DNA from: Gammaproteobacteria bacterium Milos-ODIII6 | GTDB lineage: Bacteria > Pseudomonadota > Gammaproteobacteria > Chromatiales > Chromatiaceae | Length of the DNA stretch: 49,493 nucleotides | Direction of reading: 5' to 3' | Assembly (NCBI GenBank): GCA_029228645.1 | Contig: JAPTHR010000017.1 | Span: forward strand, 1 to 49,493 | Shown here: piece by piece, positions 8,700 through 17,383 of the stretch | Layout: each line of letters starts with the position of its first letter | Numbering within the stretch: the stretch's first letter is position 1 | The notes under the pieces: model-generated | The model's database searches: none | What the model was told of the DNA's origin: nothing | What the model saw: only the letters and a program-made list of their open reading frames with translations | Made by a program: the position numbers and the translations under genes

Positions 8700-10052
8700 C
8701 TACATCCGTCCCTGGAGCGGCCTGTTTTGCCGGGGAGGCAATGCCACCGCCTTGCCTCCTGGCTTGCTTTGAACGGCGCTGTCGCCCCGTTTGGCCAGTT
8801 CCTGGTCGAGCAGCGTCCGGGTCACCACGAGAACGGCAATCAGGGCATAGTAGTAGTCGAAATAGGCCAAGCCAAGAAAAACACCGGTCGCTGCATAACC
8901 GATCAGAGACACCTGCATCATGGAACCCAGGTGCTTTATCCAGACCAGGTCCGGATACTTGCCGCCGTGACGGATCAGGTAGCGCGAGGTCCTGAGCGCA
9001 AAGATGCCGAGCAGGAGGAACATGCCGAGGCCGATGAAACCATGTTCCCCCAGGACCTCGAAATAGATACTGTGGGCATCGGCAACGTGGTTCGGGTTCG
9101 GTGCATACCTGATAAACAAGAAATGCCGAAAGCTCTCGAACCCACCACCCGTAATCGGGTTGCCCACTGCCATATTGAAGGCAAACCACCAGGCATTGAA
9201 GCGCCCCTGGACCGATTGGTCGGCTGTCTCCATGCTCGTACTGCTGCTGATGGTTCCCATCCGATCCTGCCAGTCTTGCGGCATGACCTGCACGGTGGCA
9301 TAGAAAACCAATCCGAATACGATCACGAAGCCGAGATTCTTGAGATTTTTCGAGAACAGGATCGTGAACATGACGACGCTACCGACAAGCGCCCCTCGGG
9401 ATCGGGTTCCCAAGACCGCTATGGTCGTAAGAAAGATCGATGCGATCATGAGATATTTCACCCACTTTCGCTCGTCGGTCAATTGAATGTAACGCATCCA
9501 TGGGATGGTCATGATCATCGCGAGACCGATCTCGTTGTTACCGCTGATAAATGTTCCCAACGGCCCAAGAACGGAATAGGCGCCACCCGTCGTGATCGTA
9601 AATATACCGCCCTTGACCCCGTACAAACCAATGGATGCCACCATCACCAGGATCAACAGGTTGATCTTGCGCTTGTCGTCGATCAGCATCATGGTGATGA
9701 AGGTAAACAGCTGAATTTTCCACACCTTGTCCCACTGGTGCCAGGCACCGTCCGGGTTGAAGGCAAACACGGTTGTAATGAACATCCAACCGGTGAACAT
9801 CAGGAGCAGAATGCTCTCCCGGGTCCAGGGTACGCTCCTGACTTCATTTTTCCTGATTACGAGGGCGACGAGCGTCGTAATTGCGACGATCTGGGCGAAA
9901 GGAAAGTCCGCTGCGAACCCCCAGCTCAGCTTGTGCGGGTTCATGTAGGACAGCCAGGACCACACCAGGATGCCGTAGTAGGGCCGTGCAAGAATCATCG
10001 GCAGCGACATGAACACTACCAATGTTACAAAAAGGTCTCTTAATGCCGGCAA
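8700..10052 (-). CDS. O-antigen ligase-like membrane protein, exosortase A-associated type
   Basis: A 450-residue polytopic membrane protein with ten or more hydrophobic segments. It has the large periplasmic loop of the WaaL/Wzy family, containing GRFNAWWFAFNMAVGNPITG and a following H (HSIYFEVLGEHGFIGL). The opening (LVVFMSLPMILARPYYGILVW, SYMNPHKLSWGFA) matches what I recall of the putative O-glycosylation ligase of exosortase A systems (TIGR03097 type). Such enzymes are thought to transfer a lipid-linked glycan to an acceptor in the periplasm, or to polymerise repeat units. The start is TTG with GGAGG eight bases upstream on the minus strand; no ATG fits as well. Confidence 0.88.
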   Translation of the reverse strand: MPALRDLFVTLVVFMSLPMILARPYYGILVWSWLSYMNPHKLSWGFAADFPFAQIVAITTLVALVIRKNEVRSVPWTRESILLLMFTGWMFITTVFAFNPDGAWHQWDKVWKIQLFTFITMMLIDDKRKINLLILVMVASIGLYGVKGGIFTITTGGAYSVLGPLGTFISGNNEIGLAMIMTIPWMRYIQLTDERKWVKYLMIASIFLTTIAVLGTRSRGALVGSVVMFTILFSKNLKNLGFVIVFGLVFYATVQVMPQDWQDRMGTISSSTSMETADQSVQGRFNAWWFAFNMAVGNPITGGGFESFRHFLFIRYAPNPNHVADAHSIYFEVLGEHGFIGLGMFLLLGIFALRTSRYLIRHGGKYPDLVWIKHLGSMMQVSLIGYAATGVFLGLAYFDYYYALIAVLVVTRTLLDQELAKRGDSAVQSKPGGKAVALPPRQNRPLQGRM

Positions 10053-10146
10053 GACAATGCCCTCCTGGTACGATTGCTACGGCTGCCGCGCAATAAACTT
10101 GAATGCCGGAGCTACCCGCTTGAAAAGATTCTAGCTGAGCGCAGGC

Positions 10147-11319
10147 TCAGACCGGGAAAAGCCACCGGATCAGCGGCATCTCGCTGCGAACGCGCCGCTG
10201 GAACCAGTAGATTCTTTTCCAAATCGAGCGCTCGACACACTCCAGCCGCTGCTCGCGGATGCACTCACCCAGCGCCTGGGTCGACATGAATCGGGCATCG
10301 GGTTGCGCCGCAAGGATTCGTTGCAGCGCCCGGTCCAGCTCTTTCAGGGCGTATTCCCGATCCGCTTCTTCAACCCCATTGAAATTGAACCGATGTGTTT
10401 CCAGCAACGCGGGACGCCTGAGATCCCACTGCTGCAGCACCGCCTCGGCAGCATCAGCCGCCGTATGCCCGAGCGATGGCTCGAAATAGCGGTCTCTGAC
10501 CAGGTAGCGGATACCAGCCGCGCGACCGCGCTGGCCATTCCTGATCGCACTGCGGCGCCCGACCGGACGCCCCTGCGCATCCCGGCTCTCGAACCTTCTA
10601 CCCGGTGTCACCACGAATCGGACCCCTGCGCTCGCCCATCCCCGCTCGACTGCAGCGGTCCAGACAAAGGTGGGAGGTACGGCCACCTGCGGAGGCCCTC
10701 CGAATACCTCCGTGAAAACCTCCACCTCTCCGTTCGCCCATTCTGCAACCTGGGGCGAGCCCAGCCGGGATGAAGGGAGCTGAGCGCCATCGGTCCAACG
10801 ACTTTGCAGGGCATCGGGCAGGTCTCTTGCGTCCGGTATCCCGTCTTGAGTCAGCCAAGCCTTGACGTCAGGATCGATCTCGGCGGCCTTCATCACCGTC
10901 CGGGGCAGATAATGGGCCATGCCGTGCAACTGCACCGCGAATACCCCTCGTTGCACGCCATCGGCGATCGCCTTGCGGATGGCGGAAAATCTCGAGGCGT
11001 CGAGCCGCAGCTCATAATATTCATCTCCACCGGATTCCCGGATCCTGATCGTATCCGGGACGGTCAACACCATACCCAGGGTCATGACCGGATGGCGTCC
11101 GTTGCTGTCTTCGTATTTTGCGAGAATATCGGCGAGCTGGTGCAGGCAGGTTGCCTCGCGATCCTCGGCCGGACCCCAGTCGTCGCTCTCGAAAATCACC
11201 ACCGGATACCGTAATACCGGCTCCTTCCAGATCGCCCAAAGCTCTCGACCATAGCGAAGCAGGTAGAGCGCGATGGGGATTATCACCAGCCCCGATATCA
11301 GCCATTTCATCTCGTTCAT
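10147..11319 (-). CDS. Membrane-anchored polysaccharide-deacetylase-like protein
   Basis: A 390-residue protein with one N-terminal membrane segment (about residues 7-22) and a soluble domain. VVIFESDDWGPAED near residue 41 and VQLHGMAHY further on resemble the metal-binding positions of the glycoside hydrolase/deacetylase beta-alpha barrel, where Asp-Asp and His ligands sit. The usual NodB H-x3-H motif is not clear, so activity is uncertain. It is the first gene of the minus-strand block and starts 49 bp from the divergent asparagine-synthetase-like gene. A role in glycan trimming or deacetylation is an inference. Confidence 0.6.
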   Translation of the reverse strand: MNEMKWLISGLVIIPIALYLLRYGRELWAIWKEPVLRYPVVIFESDDWGPAEDREATCLHQLADILAKYEDSNGRHPVMTLGMVLTVPDTIRIRESGGDEYYELRLDASRFSAIRKAIADGVQRGVFAVQLHGMAHYLPRTVMKAAEIDPDVKAWLTQDGIPDARDLPDALQSRWTDGAQLPSSRLGSPQVAEWANGEVEVFTEVFGGPPQVAVPPTFVWTAAVERGWASAGVRFVVTPGRRFESRDAQGRPVGRRSAIRNGQRGRAAGIRYLVRDRYFEPSLGHTAADAAEAVLQQWDLRRPALLETHRFNFNGVEEADREYALKELDRALQRILAAQPDARFMSTQALGECIREQRLECVERSIWKRIYWFQRRVRSEMPLIRWLFPV

Positions 11320-11368
11320 ACTCGGTTAGTATATTGGCTTCGTATAACCGATTCGATAACAGAACATC
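11320..11368. promoter_or_regulatory. Short divergent promoter region
   Basis: These 49 bp separate two divergent genes and must hold, or lie next to, both promoters. On the minus strand TATACT just before the start is a good -10 candidate. An imperfect inverted repeat (CGGTTA ... TAACCG) spans the middle and could be an operator. No convincing -35 boxes are seen. Confidence 0.35.
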
Positions 11369-13204
11369 ATGGCGGATGTCTTTGGTTTTTCTCTGAATGG
11401 CGATCTGGCAACCGGCTCAGATCAACTCTCGGCCATGTCCAGGGGTATCAAGGGGAGAAAACCCGCGCTGACGCCCGCAATGCTGGTCGACACCTCAGGC
11501 GCCGTCGCCAGTACCCAGTCTGAGACCGACGTCTACCGCGACGACCGGACCCTGGTCGCCGTCTGCGGCCACCCTTACTGGAAAAACTCTGAACTGGCAG
11601 CGTTGAGCAAATCCCGTGGCCTCGCTGACACGATTGCCAAGGCATTCCGCGAACACGATGTCTCGTTGCTGCAACGCCTGCAAGGGCCGTTTGCCCTGGC
11701 GATCCTGATTCCAGCGGAGAAGCGAACAATCCTGGCCACTGACCGTCTCGGCATAATGCCCCTGGCCTGGATGCAAAGTAAGGACGGCATTATCTTTTCG
11801 AGTGACGCGGGGGCGATCAGGTCTCACCCCTCGGTCGATGTAACCATCGATCCCCAAGGTCTGTACAACTACTTTTACTTTCACATGGTTCCCAGCCCGG
11901 GCAGCATCTACGCCGGAATCGAAAAGCTGGAGCCGGCGCAATATGTCGACATCATCGGCACGCGGGCGCAGCGCGCCTTCTACTGGCAGACTCCCTACAG
12001 CGAGTCGGCTACGCCGACCACGGAACTGGCGATTACGCTGCAGGAGAAGCTGCAACAGGCAGTTACCCGAGCCGCCACGCAGGACTCCACCGGCGCCTTC
12101 CTCAGTGGCGGGCTGGATAGCAGTACCGTGGCGGGCTATTTCGCGCGCATCGCCGAGGGGCAGGCAGATGCCTACGGCATCGGTTTCGATGCGGAAGGCT
12201 ACGATGAAATGGCGTACGCGCGGGCGGCTGCCAAACATTTCGGGATCAAGTTGCACGAATACTACGTGACGCCGGGCAATGTCGCCGATGCCGTCCCGCA
12301 GGTCGCCGCCGCCTACGATGAGCCCTTTGGGAACGCCTCCGCGATTCCCGCCTACTTCTGTGCCCGCCTGGCGAAACAGGATGGAAAGACCACCTTGCTG
12401 GCCGGCGACGGAGGAGATGAGATATTCGCCGGCAACGCCCGCTATGCGAAGCAGCGGGTGTTTGATCTCTACCGTCGGATTCCGGCCCCAGTGAGGAAAT
12501 CCCTGATCGAGCCCCTGGCCACCCACTTCCCGATGAAGGATCAGTTTACCCCTGTACGCAAGCTCAACAGCTACATCCAGCAGGCCAACATGCCGATGCC
12601 GGAGAGGCTCGAGAGCTACAACTTCCTGCATCGTACCGATCCGGATGAGATTTTCGACAAGGATTTTCTGAACGCTGTCGACACCCATGACCCGATCGAG
12701 AATCAGCGCGACGCCTACGACCGGGCGCACACGCCCGAGATGCTCAAGAGAATGCTGCATCTCGACCTGAAGATCACCCTCGCCGACAACGACCTGAGAA
12801 AGGTCTCGCGCATGTGCCAGATGGCAGGCATCGATGTACGCTATCCGATGCTGGACGAGGAACTGGTCGAATTCTCGGCCTCGGTGCCGAGCCGTTTACT
12901 CCTGAAAGGAAACCGGCTGAGGGATTTCTACAAGCAATCGCTCAAAGACTTCCTGCCTCCCGAGACCCTGAACAAGAGCAAACACGGCTTCGGCCTGCCC
13001 TTTGGCGTGTGGATGGGGCAGGACAAGCGGCTGAAGGAATTGGCCGATGCCAGCCTGGTGAGGCTGCGAAGCCGTGGTTTCATCCAACCCGCCTATATCG
13101 ACCGGCTTCTGGAAGCCCATCGGTCCGAGCATGCCGACTATTACGGCGTCATGATCTGGGTCATGATGATGCTGGAGCAGTGGATGTCCTCACACGGGCA
13201 CTGA
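11369..13204 (+). CDS. Asparagine synthetase-like protein lacking the glutaminase cysteine
   Basis: A 611-residue protein with the two-domain layout of asparagine synthetase B. The C-terminal ATP-pyrophosphatase domain looks intact: FLSGGLDSSTVAGYF is the PPi loop, followed by EPFGNASAIPAYF and LLAGDGGDEIFAGNARY. The N-terminal class II glutamine amidotransferase domain has the fold pattern (LATDRLGIMPL) but begins MADVFGF instead of MCGI-GF, so alanine replaces the N-terminal nucleophile cysteine. It cannot use glutamine in the normal way and may use free ammonia or another nucleophile. It probably activates a carboxylate, such as a uronic acid, for amide formation (inference). It is divergent from the minus-strand block and convergent with the next gene. 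Confidence 0.88.
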   Translation: MADVFGFSLNGDLATGSDQLSAMSRGIKGRKPALTPAMLVDTSGAVASTQSETDVYRDDRTLVAVCGHPYWKNSELAALSKSRGLADTIAKAFREHDVSLLQRLQGPFALAILIPAEKRTILATDRLGIMPLAWMQSKDGIIFSSDAGAIRSHPSVDVTIDPQGLYNYFYFHMVPSPGSIYAGIEKLEPAQYVDIIGTRAQRAFYWQTPYSESATPTTELAITLQEKLQQAVTRAATQDSTGAFLSGGLDSSTVAGYFARIAEGQADAYGIGFDAEGYDEMAYARAAAKHFGIKLHEYYVTPGNVADAVPQVAAAYDEPFGNASAIPAYFCARLAKQDGKTTLLAGDGGDEIFAGNARYAKQRVFDLYRRIPAPVRKSLIEPLATHFPMKDQFTPVRKLNSYIQQANMPMPERLESYNFLHRTDPDEIFDKDFLNAVDTHDPIENQRDAYDRAHTPEMLKRMLHLDLKITLADNDLRKVSRMCQMAGIDVRYPMLDEELVEFSASVPSRLLLKGNRLRDFYKQSLKDFLPPETLNKSKHGFGLPFGVWMGQDKRLKELADASLVRLRSRGFIQPAYIDRLLEAHRSEHADYYGVMIWVMMMLEQWMSSHGH

Positions 13205-13236
13205 ATCGTGAAGGAAACAGAAACAGCTTTAATCCA

Positions 13237-15564
13237 TCACCCTGCCCGCTGGCTCCGCCCGAAAACCTCCGTAAATCGGCGACTCAGGACATCCACACGC
13301 ACATCCCAACCATTGGATTCTGCATAGCTTCGGATCGCTGCCCTGTCCCACGGTTTTTCAAGTGCTTCCCTGGTCGCTTTCAGCAGCTCCTCATGGTTAC
13401 CAAAGGGCACGATCGTGCCCAGCTCTTGCCTGCAGACCACCTCGGCATTGCCTCCGACATCGGTGGTCACCACCGGCAGGCCGCAGGCCATCGCCTCCAG
13501 GAACACATTCGCCCATCCCTCGTTACTGGTCGACAGCACGAAGATATCCGCCGCCGACAGTGGCCAGCGGATCTTGTCCGAGGGCATGGAGCCCAAAAGA
13601 TGCACCCGGCCTTCGAGCTCGAGCGAGGCGATCTGTTGCTCCAACTCTTCGCGGATATCCCCTTCCGGGCTGCCACCCCCGACGACCACGTAATGCAAAT
13701 CAGGAAAGCTTTTGAGCAATTCCGGCATGATCTCGATGACCCGCTGCATGCCTTTGCGGGGCACCAATGCCCCTACTGAAATCATCACCCTGGCATCCGC
13801 TGGCAGCGAGAACAGGCGCCGCGCCTCTTTGCGATCCTCGGGATGGAACTTCTCGATATCGACGCCGTTGCCCACCACCTGGACCTTATCCGGGTCCGCT
13901 CCCAGGGAAATGGCATGCTGGCGCAGCGACTCCGAGACCGAGAAGACGTGATCCGCGCCTTTCAATGCCGTCACCAGGCGCGGCCTCAACTTCGGGTTGC
14001 GACTGTGCGGTACCTCGGTACCCCGCAGGGTGATGGTGACCGGCACCTTCAGCCAGCGCCCGAGCAGGACCGCCGCTTGCCCGTCCGGATAGGCGAAATG
14101 CGCATCCAGCACATCCAGCGCATGCCGGTCCCGGAGGCGCTTGAGCGTCGCATAGGCGCCCAGGGCCAGGAACAGGCCGTCGTACTGTTTGAGGATCACC
14201 GGAAACGAGAAGAAGCGCGGCAACACGACCTCGATCCCTGCCTGGACCTCTCGCTTGGCGGCCGTCGGCCGCAAGCCAGGGCGGAAACGCTTGATCAGGC
14301 GCTGCCCCGGGAACCACGGCTTGGGCGAGACGACGGTGATCGGCAGGTGCTTCCCCACGCGGAACATGCGCTCGCGTATGAACACCCCGGCATTCGGCGC
14401 ACCGGCGTGGGGAAACAGGGTTGAGAACACCACCAGGTTGGGCGGCCGCGCTTCGTCCGGGCGGTCGATGCCCGCGATCCGGCGGTAGCATCGCAGCCAG
14501 CGTTGCCTCACTTCCGGCCAGGCGTATTGGCGCACTTCTGCCAGTCCATTGGCCACCAGCCGCTCGGCCAGACCCTCCTCTGAAAAGAGCCTTCGCACCT
14601 GCGCCGCCATGGCTTGCGCATCGCCGGGCCCCACGAACAGGGCGGTTTCCCCGTCCCTCACCACGTGCGGGATCCCGCCCACGTTCGTGGTCACGATCGG
14701 CAGACCGCTGGCCATCGCCTCGAGGATCGAGTTGGGCATGTTATCCACGGTGGTGGGATTCAGCATCAGATCCGCGCTGCGGTACAACTCGGCGACCGCC
14801 TCCGGCGGCAGGCGACCGATGAAATCGATGACTTCACCCAGCCCGAGCTCGCGCGTGAGCGCCTTGAGTTCCTTTTCCTCGGGTCCGCTACCCGCAATGG
14901 AGACGCGCAGGCCCGGCATCTCCGGGGCGAGCTGCGCGACAGCCCTAATCGCGGTGCCGATGTCGTAGATGGGTTCCAGATTGCGCGTGATCACCAGGTG
15001 AGGCCCCTGCCCCTCGATGCTGGGCAGCCTGTCTCCCGGGTGGAAACGATCGAGATCGATGACGTTGGGGATGACCTCGGCCTTGAAGCCGAAGTCGCCG
15101 AACACCTCGCGCAGAAAGGGCGACGGTACGATCAGCGCGGCCCCACGCGCCATGGTGGGTCGGACCCGTGCGATTGCCCGCCTGAAGTAGCGTCGCGCCT
15201 CGCCGCCGCGATAATTGACCACCACCGGCGTCTTGCGCAGCCGGCCGATCCAGATCGCCGGCGTGGCGAACAATTGCCACGACCAGCCGGAATTGGCCAG
15301 CACGTGGATGACATCGACCTTGGGCGCCAGCCTCCACAGGCGGACGATGTAGGGAACCAGCCGGAAAAAGGCCCGCACGCGACGGAAACGCCCGACCGCC
15401 CTGGGCCAGTACTCGGCATTGGTCTGGACGATGCGGACCTCGACGCCCTCCGAGCGGAGCAGTCCCGCCAGTTGCTTCATCTGATTGGCCATACCACCAA
15501 ACGGCGGGGGCAAGGGGCCGACCAGACCGATGCGGAGACCGGTTTCCGTTTGCTGCGCTTGCAT
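13237..15564 (-). CDS. Fused double GT4 glycosyltransferase
   Basis: About 775 residues holding two complete GT-B glycosyltransferase modules in one chain. Module 1 (about 10-370) opens with IGLVGPLPPPFGGMANQ and closes with NSILEAMASGLPIVTTNVGG. Module 2 (about 380-775) opens with LVVFSTLFPHAGAPNAGVF and closes with NVFLEAMACGLPVVTTDVGG. Each has its own donor-site segment (VITRNLEPIYDIG; ISVGALVPRKGMQ). Single GT4 enzymes are 350-420 residues, so this is a fusion that could add two sugars in succession. I prefer the ATG at 15562-15564; the open frame extends 13 codons further, to a TTG with no ribosome binding site. Confidence 0.88.
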   Translation of the reverse strand: MQAQQTETGLRIGLVGPLPPPFGGMANQMKQLAGLLRSEGVEVRIVQTNAEYWPRAVGRFRRVRAFFRLVPYIVRLWRLAPKVDVIHVLANSGWSWQLFATPAIWIGRLRKTPVVVNYRGGEARRYFRRAIARVRPTMARGAALIVPSPFLREVFGDFGFKAEVIPNVIDLDRFHPGDRLPSIEGQGPHLVITRNLEPIYDIGTAIRAVAQLAPEMPGLRVSIAGSGPEEKELKALTRELGLGEVIDFIGRLPPEAVAELYRSADLMLNPTTVDNMPNSILEAMASGLPIVTTNVGGIPHVVRDGETALFVGPGDAQAMAAQVRRLFSEEGLAERLVANGLAEVRQYAWPEVRQRWLRCYRRIAGIDRPDEARPPNLVVFSTLFPHAGAPNAGVFIRERMFRVGKHLPITVVSPKPWFPGQRLIKRFRPGLRPTAAKREVQAGIEVVLPRFFSFPVILKQYDGLFLALGAYATLKRLRDRHALDVLDAHFAYPDGQAAVLLGRWLKVPVTITLRGTEVPHSRNPKLRPRLVTALKGADHVFSVSESLRQHAISLGADPDKVQVVGNGVDIEKFHPEDRKEARRLFSLPADARVMISVGALVPRKGMQRVIEIMPELLKSFPDLHYVVVGGGSPEGDIREELEQQIASLELEGRVHLLGSMPSDKIRWPLSAADIFVLSTSNEGWANVFLEAMACGLPVVTTDVGGNAEVVCRQELGTIVPFGNHEELLKATREALEKPWDRAAIRSYAESNGWDVRVDVLSRRFTEVFGRSQRAG

Positions 15565-15602
15565 ACCGCGATAGTACCCCGAATCGATGACTACAGAATC
15601 CA

Positions 15603-15753
15603 ACTGCCGATAGGTTTACGGCAGGTTTGGTCTCATCTCGAGCAGAGGTATCAGGAAGAACGGCGTGGCTCGAATGGACCGTTGTCTCCTGTCATTTCAT
15701 CGCCCGGTAAAGGATACTTTGGGTATCGCATCCGGTTGTTCCATCTCAGACGC
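15603..15753. other. Divergent intergenic region with small hairpin
   Basis: About 150 bp between the divergent double glycosyltransferase and the acyltransferase-like gene. A 6-bp perfect stem (CTGCCG/CGGCAG, 15604-15624) lies near the minus-strand gene. No clear promoter boxes are seen, although both genes must start here. Confidence 0.3.
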
Positions 15754-17379
15754 ATGAACCAAGGCCAGCTTCAAATTCTGCTCGGGGCACAGGCATTCGA
15801 ATGGCTCGACTCACCCGGCAATCAGGCCGCCTGGGAGTCGCTCTATCAATGCTGCGCCTGGCGTTTCCCAACCCTTGGCCCCAGGTACTTTCGGCTCTGG
15901 TTCCGGCATTACGCCGGGCAGTGGCAGCCCTTGCTGGTTGTATTGGAAACGACGGGGGGTGAACTGCAGCTGGTCATGCCGTTGGCCATTCGCAAGGATT
16001 TGATCACAGGGGCAGGTGCGAACCAGGCCGAGTACCAGGGGTGGCTATGCGCGGCTTCCGAATGTCCACAGCAGGTGCATGCAGCGCTGCAAGCATTGAA
16101 TGGGCGCTTCCCCGGGCATCCACTCAGGCTGCATTACCTCGCGCCGGGGATTCCGTCAGAGGTCATCGAGTCTCTCTGCGAGCGGAATGCGCGGGTGATT
16201 TCGTCGATCTTCTCGCGGCCGCTATTGCAATTGGACAAGGACGCGGTCGAGCAGGCGCTGCGCAAGAAGAATACCCGCAGCAAGCTCAACCGACTGAAAC
16301 GCCGCGGCGAGCTGAGCTGTCGTCGCCTGACCGATCCGAAAGAAATCGAACGCAAGCTGGATGAGATCATTGGCATGTACGACCTGCGCCAGGGCGCGGC
16401 CAACGACAGCTGCCCCTTTGTCGATGATCCGCACAAGCGGGGCTTTCTGATCGACTGGGCAACTCAGGGCGCTACCGAGGAACTGCATATCAGCTGCCTG
16501 ATGCTGGATGAAGAGCTCATCGGCGCGCATATCGGGGCGATCAGCGGCGATGCCTGCCAACTCGCGATACTGGCCTATTCACCGCGCTTTGCCACCTTCT
16601 CACCGGGCAAGCTCCAGGTCTACGAGACCGCCCGAATGCTGGCCGGTGAAGGGGTTCACTGGCTGGACCTGACCCCCGGTGGCGACCCCTGGAAGGAGCG
16701 GTTTGCCAGCGAGCATGACCAGGTCTTTTCGGTGACGGCATATCCCAGCCGCCTCGCCGCCACCAGGGTACGACTCGGATCGCGCATTGAAACCCTCGCC
16801 CGCCGGTCGCTCGACCGCATCGGAGTATCTCCGCGACAGATCAAAGGTGTATTGGGCCTTGCACGGGATAGTTCGCCCCGCAGCCGTGCGGTTGAGCCCG
16901 AACAGCAGGCCCGTCCCGAGGTCGAATATCGACTGGTCGAGTTTCCCGCTCTCGGCGGTGCAAATGTCGGCGAGGTGCACCTGGATCAGCTGAGCGATCT
17001 GACCCGCTATCGCCCCGATGGCAATGGGCCGAGCCGACAGGCGTTCCTGCGACAGGCGCTGGACCGGCTCGAATCCGGACACAGCGCCTTTACCCTCATG
17101 CGCGGCGAGCGATTGGCCAGCTGTGCCTGGGTTATGTTTGATCCAGCAGGCACGGGCATCATCCGGGGCATGTATTGCTCACCCGACTTCCCCGATGCAG
17201 CCGCGCGCCTGATGATAGGGGTATTAGGTCGGTTTAAAGATTCCGGCGTTGAAGCCGTCCTGCTACGTATACCCGGATCGCGTGTGGCGAATGCCGAGTG
17301 GTTGGCGGAACTGGGCTTCCGCGCGGCTGATCAACCCGCTAGAGAACACCCCGCTGGCATCCCGAACGAGAAACCCTAA
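15754..17379 (+). CDS. Double GNAT/FemAB-like acyltransferase (CelD/BcsL-type)
   Basis: About 541 residues. The first module (about 60-340) resembles the Acetyltransf_6/CelD family found in polysaccharide loci, with HISCLMLDEELIGAHIGAISGD and LDLTPGGDPWKERFASE near its end. A second, shorter GNAT-like module (about 395-535) includes SAFTLMRGERLASCAWVMFD and a terminal AEWLAELGFRAA. Such proteins probably transfer an acyl or aminoacyl group to a sugar; the substrate is unknown. The frame is open from 14614, but everything before the ATG at 15754 is antisense to the upstream gene. It ends 4 bp before the deacetylase start, so the two are cotranscribed. Confidence 0.75.
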   Translation: MNQGQLQILLGAQAFEWLDSPGNQAAWESLYQCCAWRFPTLGPRYFRLWFRHYAGQWQPLLVVLETTGGELQLVMPLAIRKDLITGAGANQAEYQGWLCAASECPQQVHAALQALNGRFPGHPLRLHYLAPGIPSEVIESLCERNARVISSIFSRPLLQLDKDAVEQALRKKNTRSKLNRLKRRGELSCRRLTDPKEIERKLDEIIGMYDLRQGAANDSCPFVDDPHKRGFLIDWATQGATEELHISCLMLDEELIGAHIGAISGDACQLAILAYSPRFATFSPGKLQVYETARMLAGEGVHWLDLTPGGDPWKERFASEHDQVFSVTAYPSRLAATRVRLGSRIETLARRSLDRIGVSPRQIKGVLGLARDSSPRSRAVEPEQQARPEVEYRLVEFPALGGANVGEVHLDQLSDLTRYRPDGNGPSRQAFLRQALDRLESGHSAFTLMRGERLASCAWVMFDPAGTGIIRGMYCSPDFPDAAARLMIGVLGRFKDSGVEAVLLRIPGSRVANAEWLAELGFRAADQPAREHPAGIPNEKP

Positions 17380-17383
17380 AGCA

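Noticed and set aside
8698-9189. N-terminal extension of the second sulfotransferase
   Set aside because: It overlaps the ligase gene in another frame and has no sulfotransferase sequence.
8637-10043. A 468-residue plus-strand frame
   Set aside because: It is antisense to the well-supported ligase gene, rich in His/Gln/Arg as shadows often are, and has no recognisable domain.
11495-12760. A 421-residue minus-strand frame
   Set aside because: It is antisense to the asparagine-synthetase-like gene, whose motifs are unmistakable.
14614-15753. N-terminal extension of the GNAT-like protein by 380 residues
   Set aside because: This part is antisense to the double glycosyltransferase and carries no family sequence; the ATG at 15754 starts the recognisable domain.
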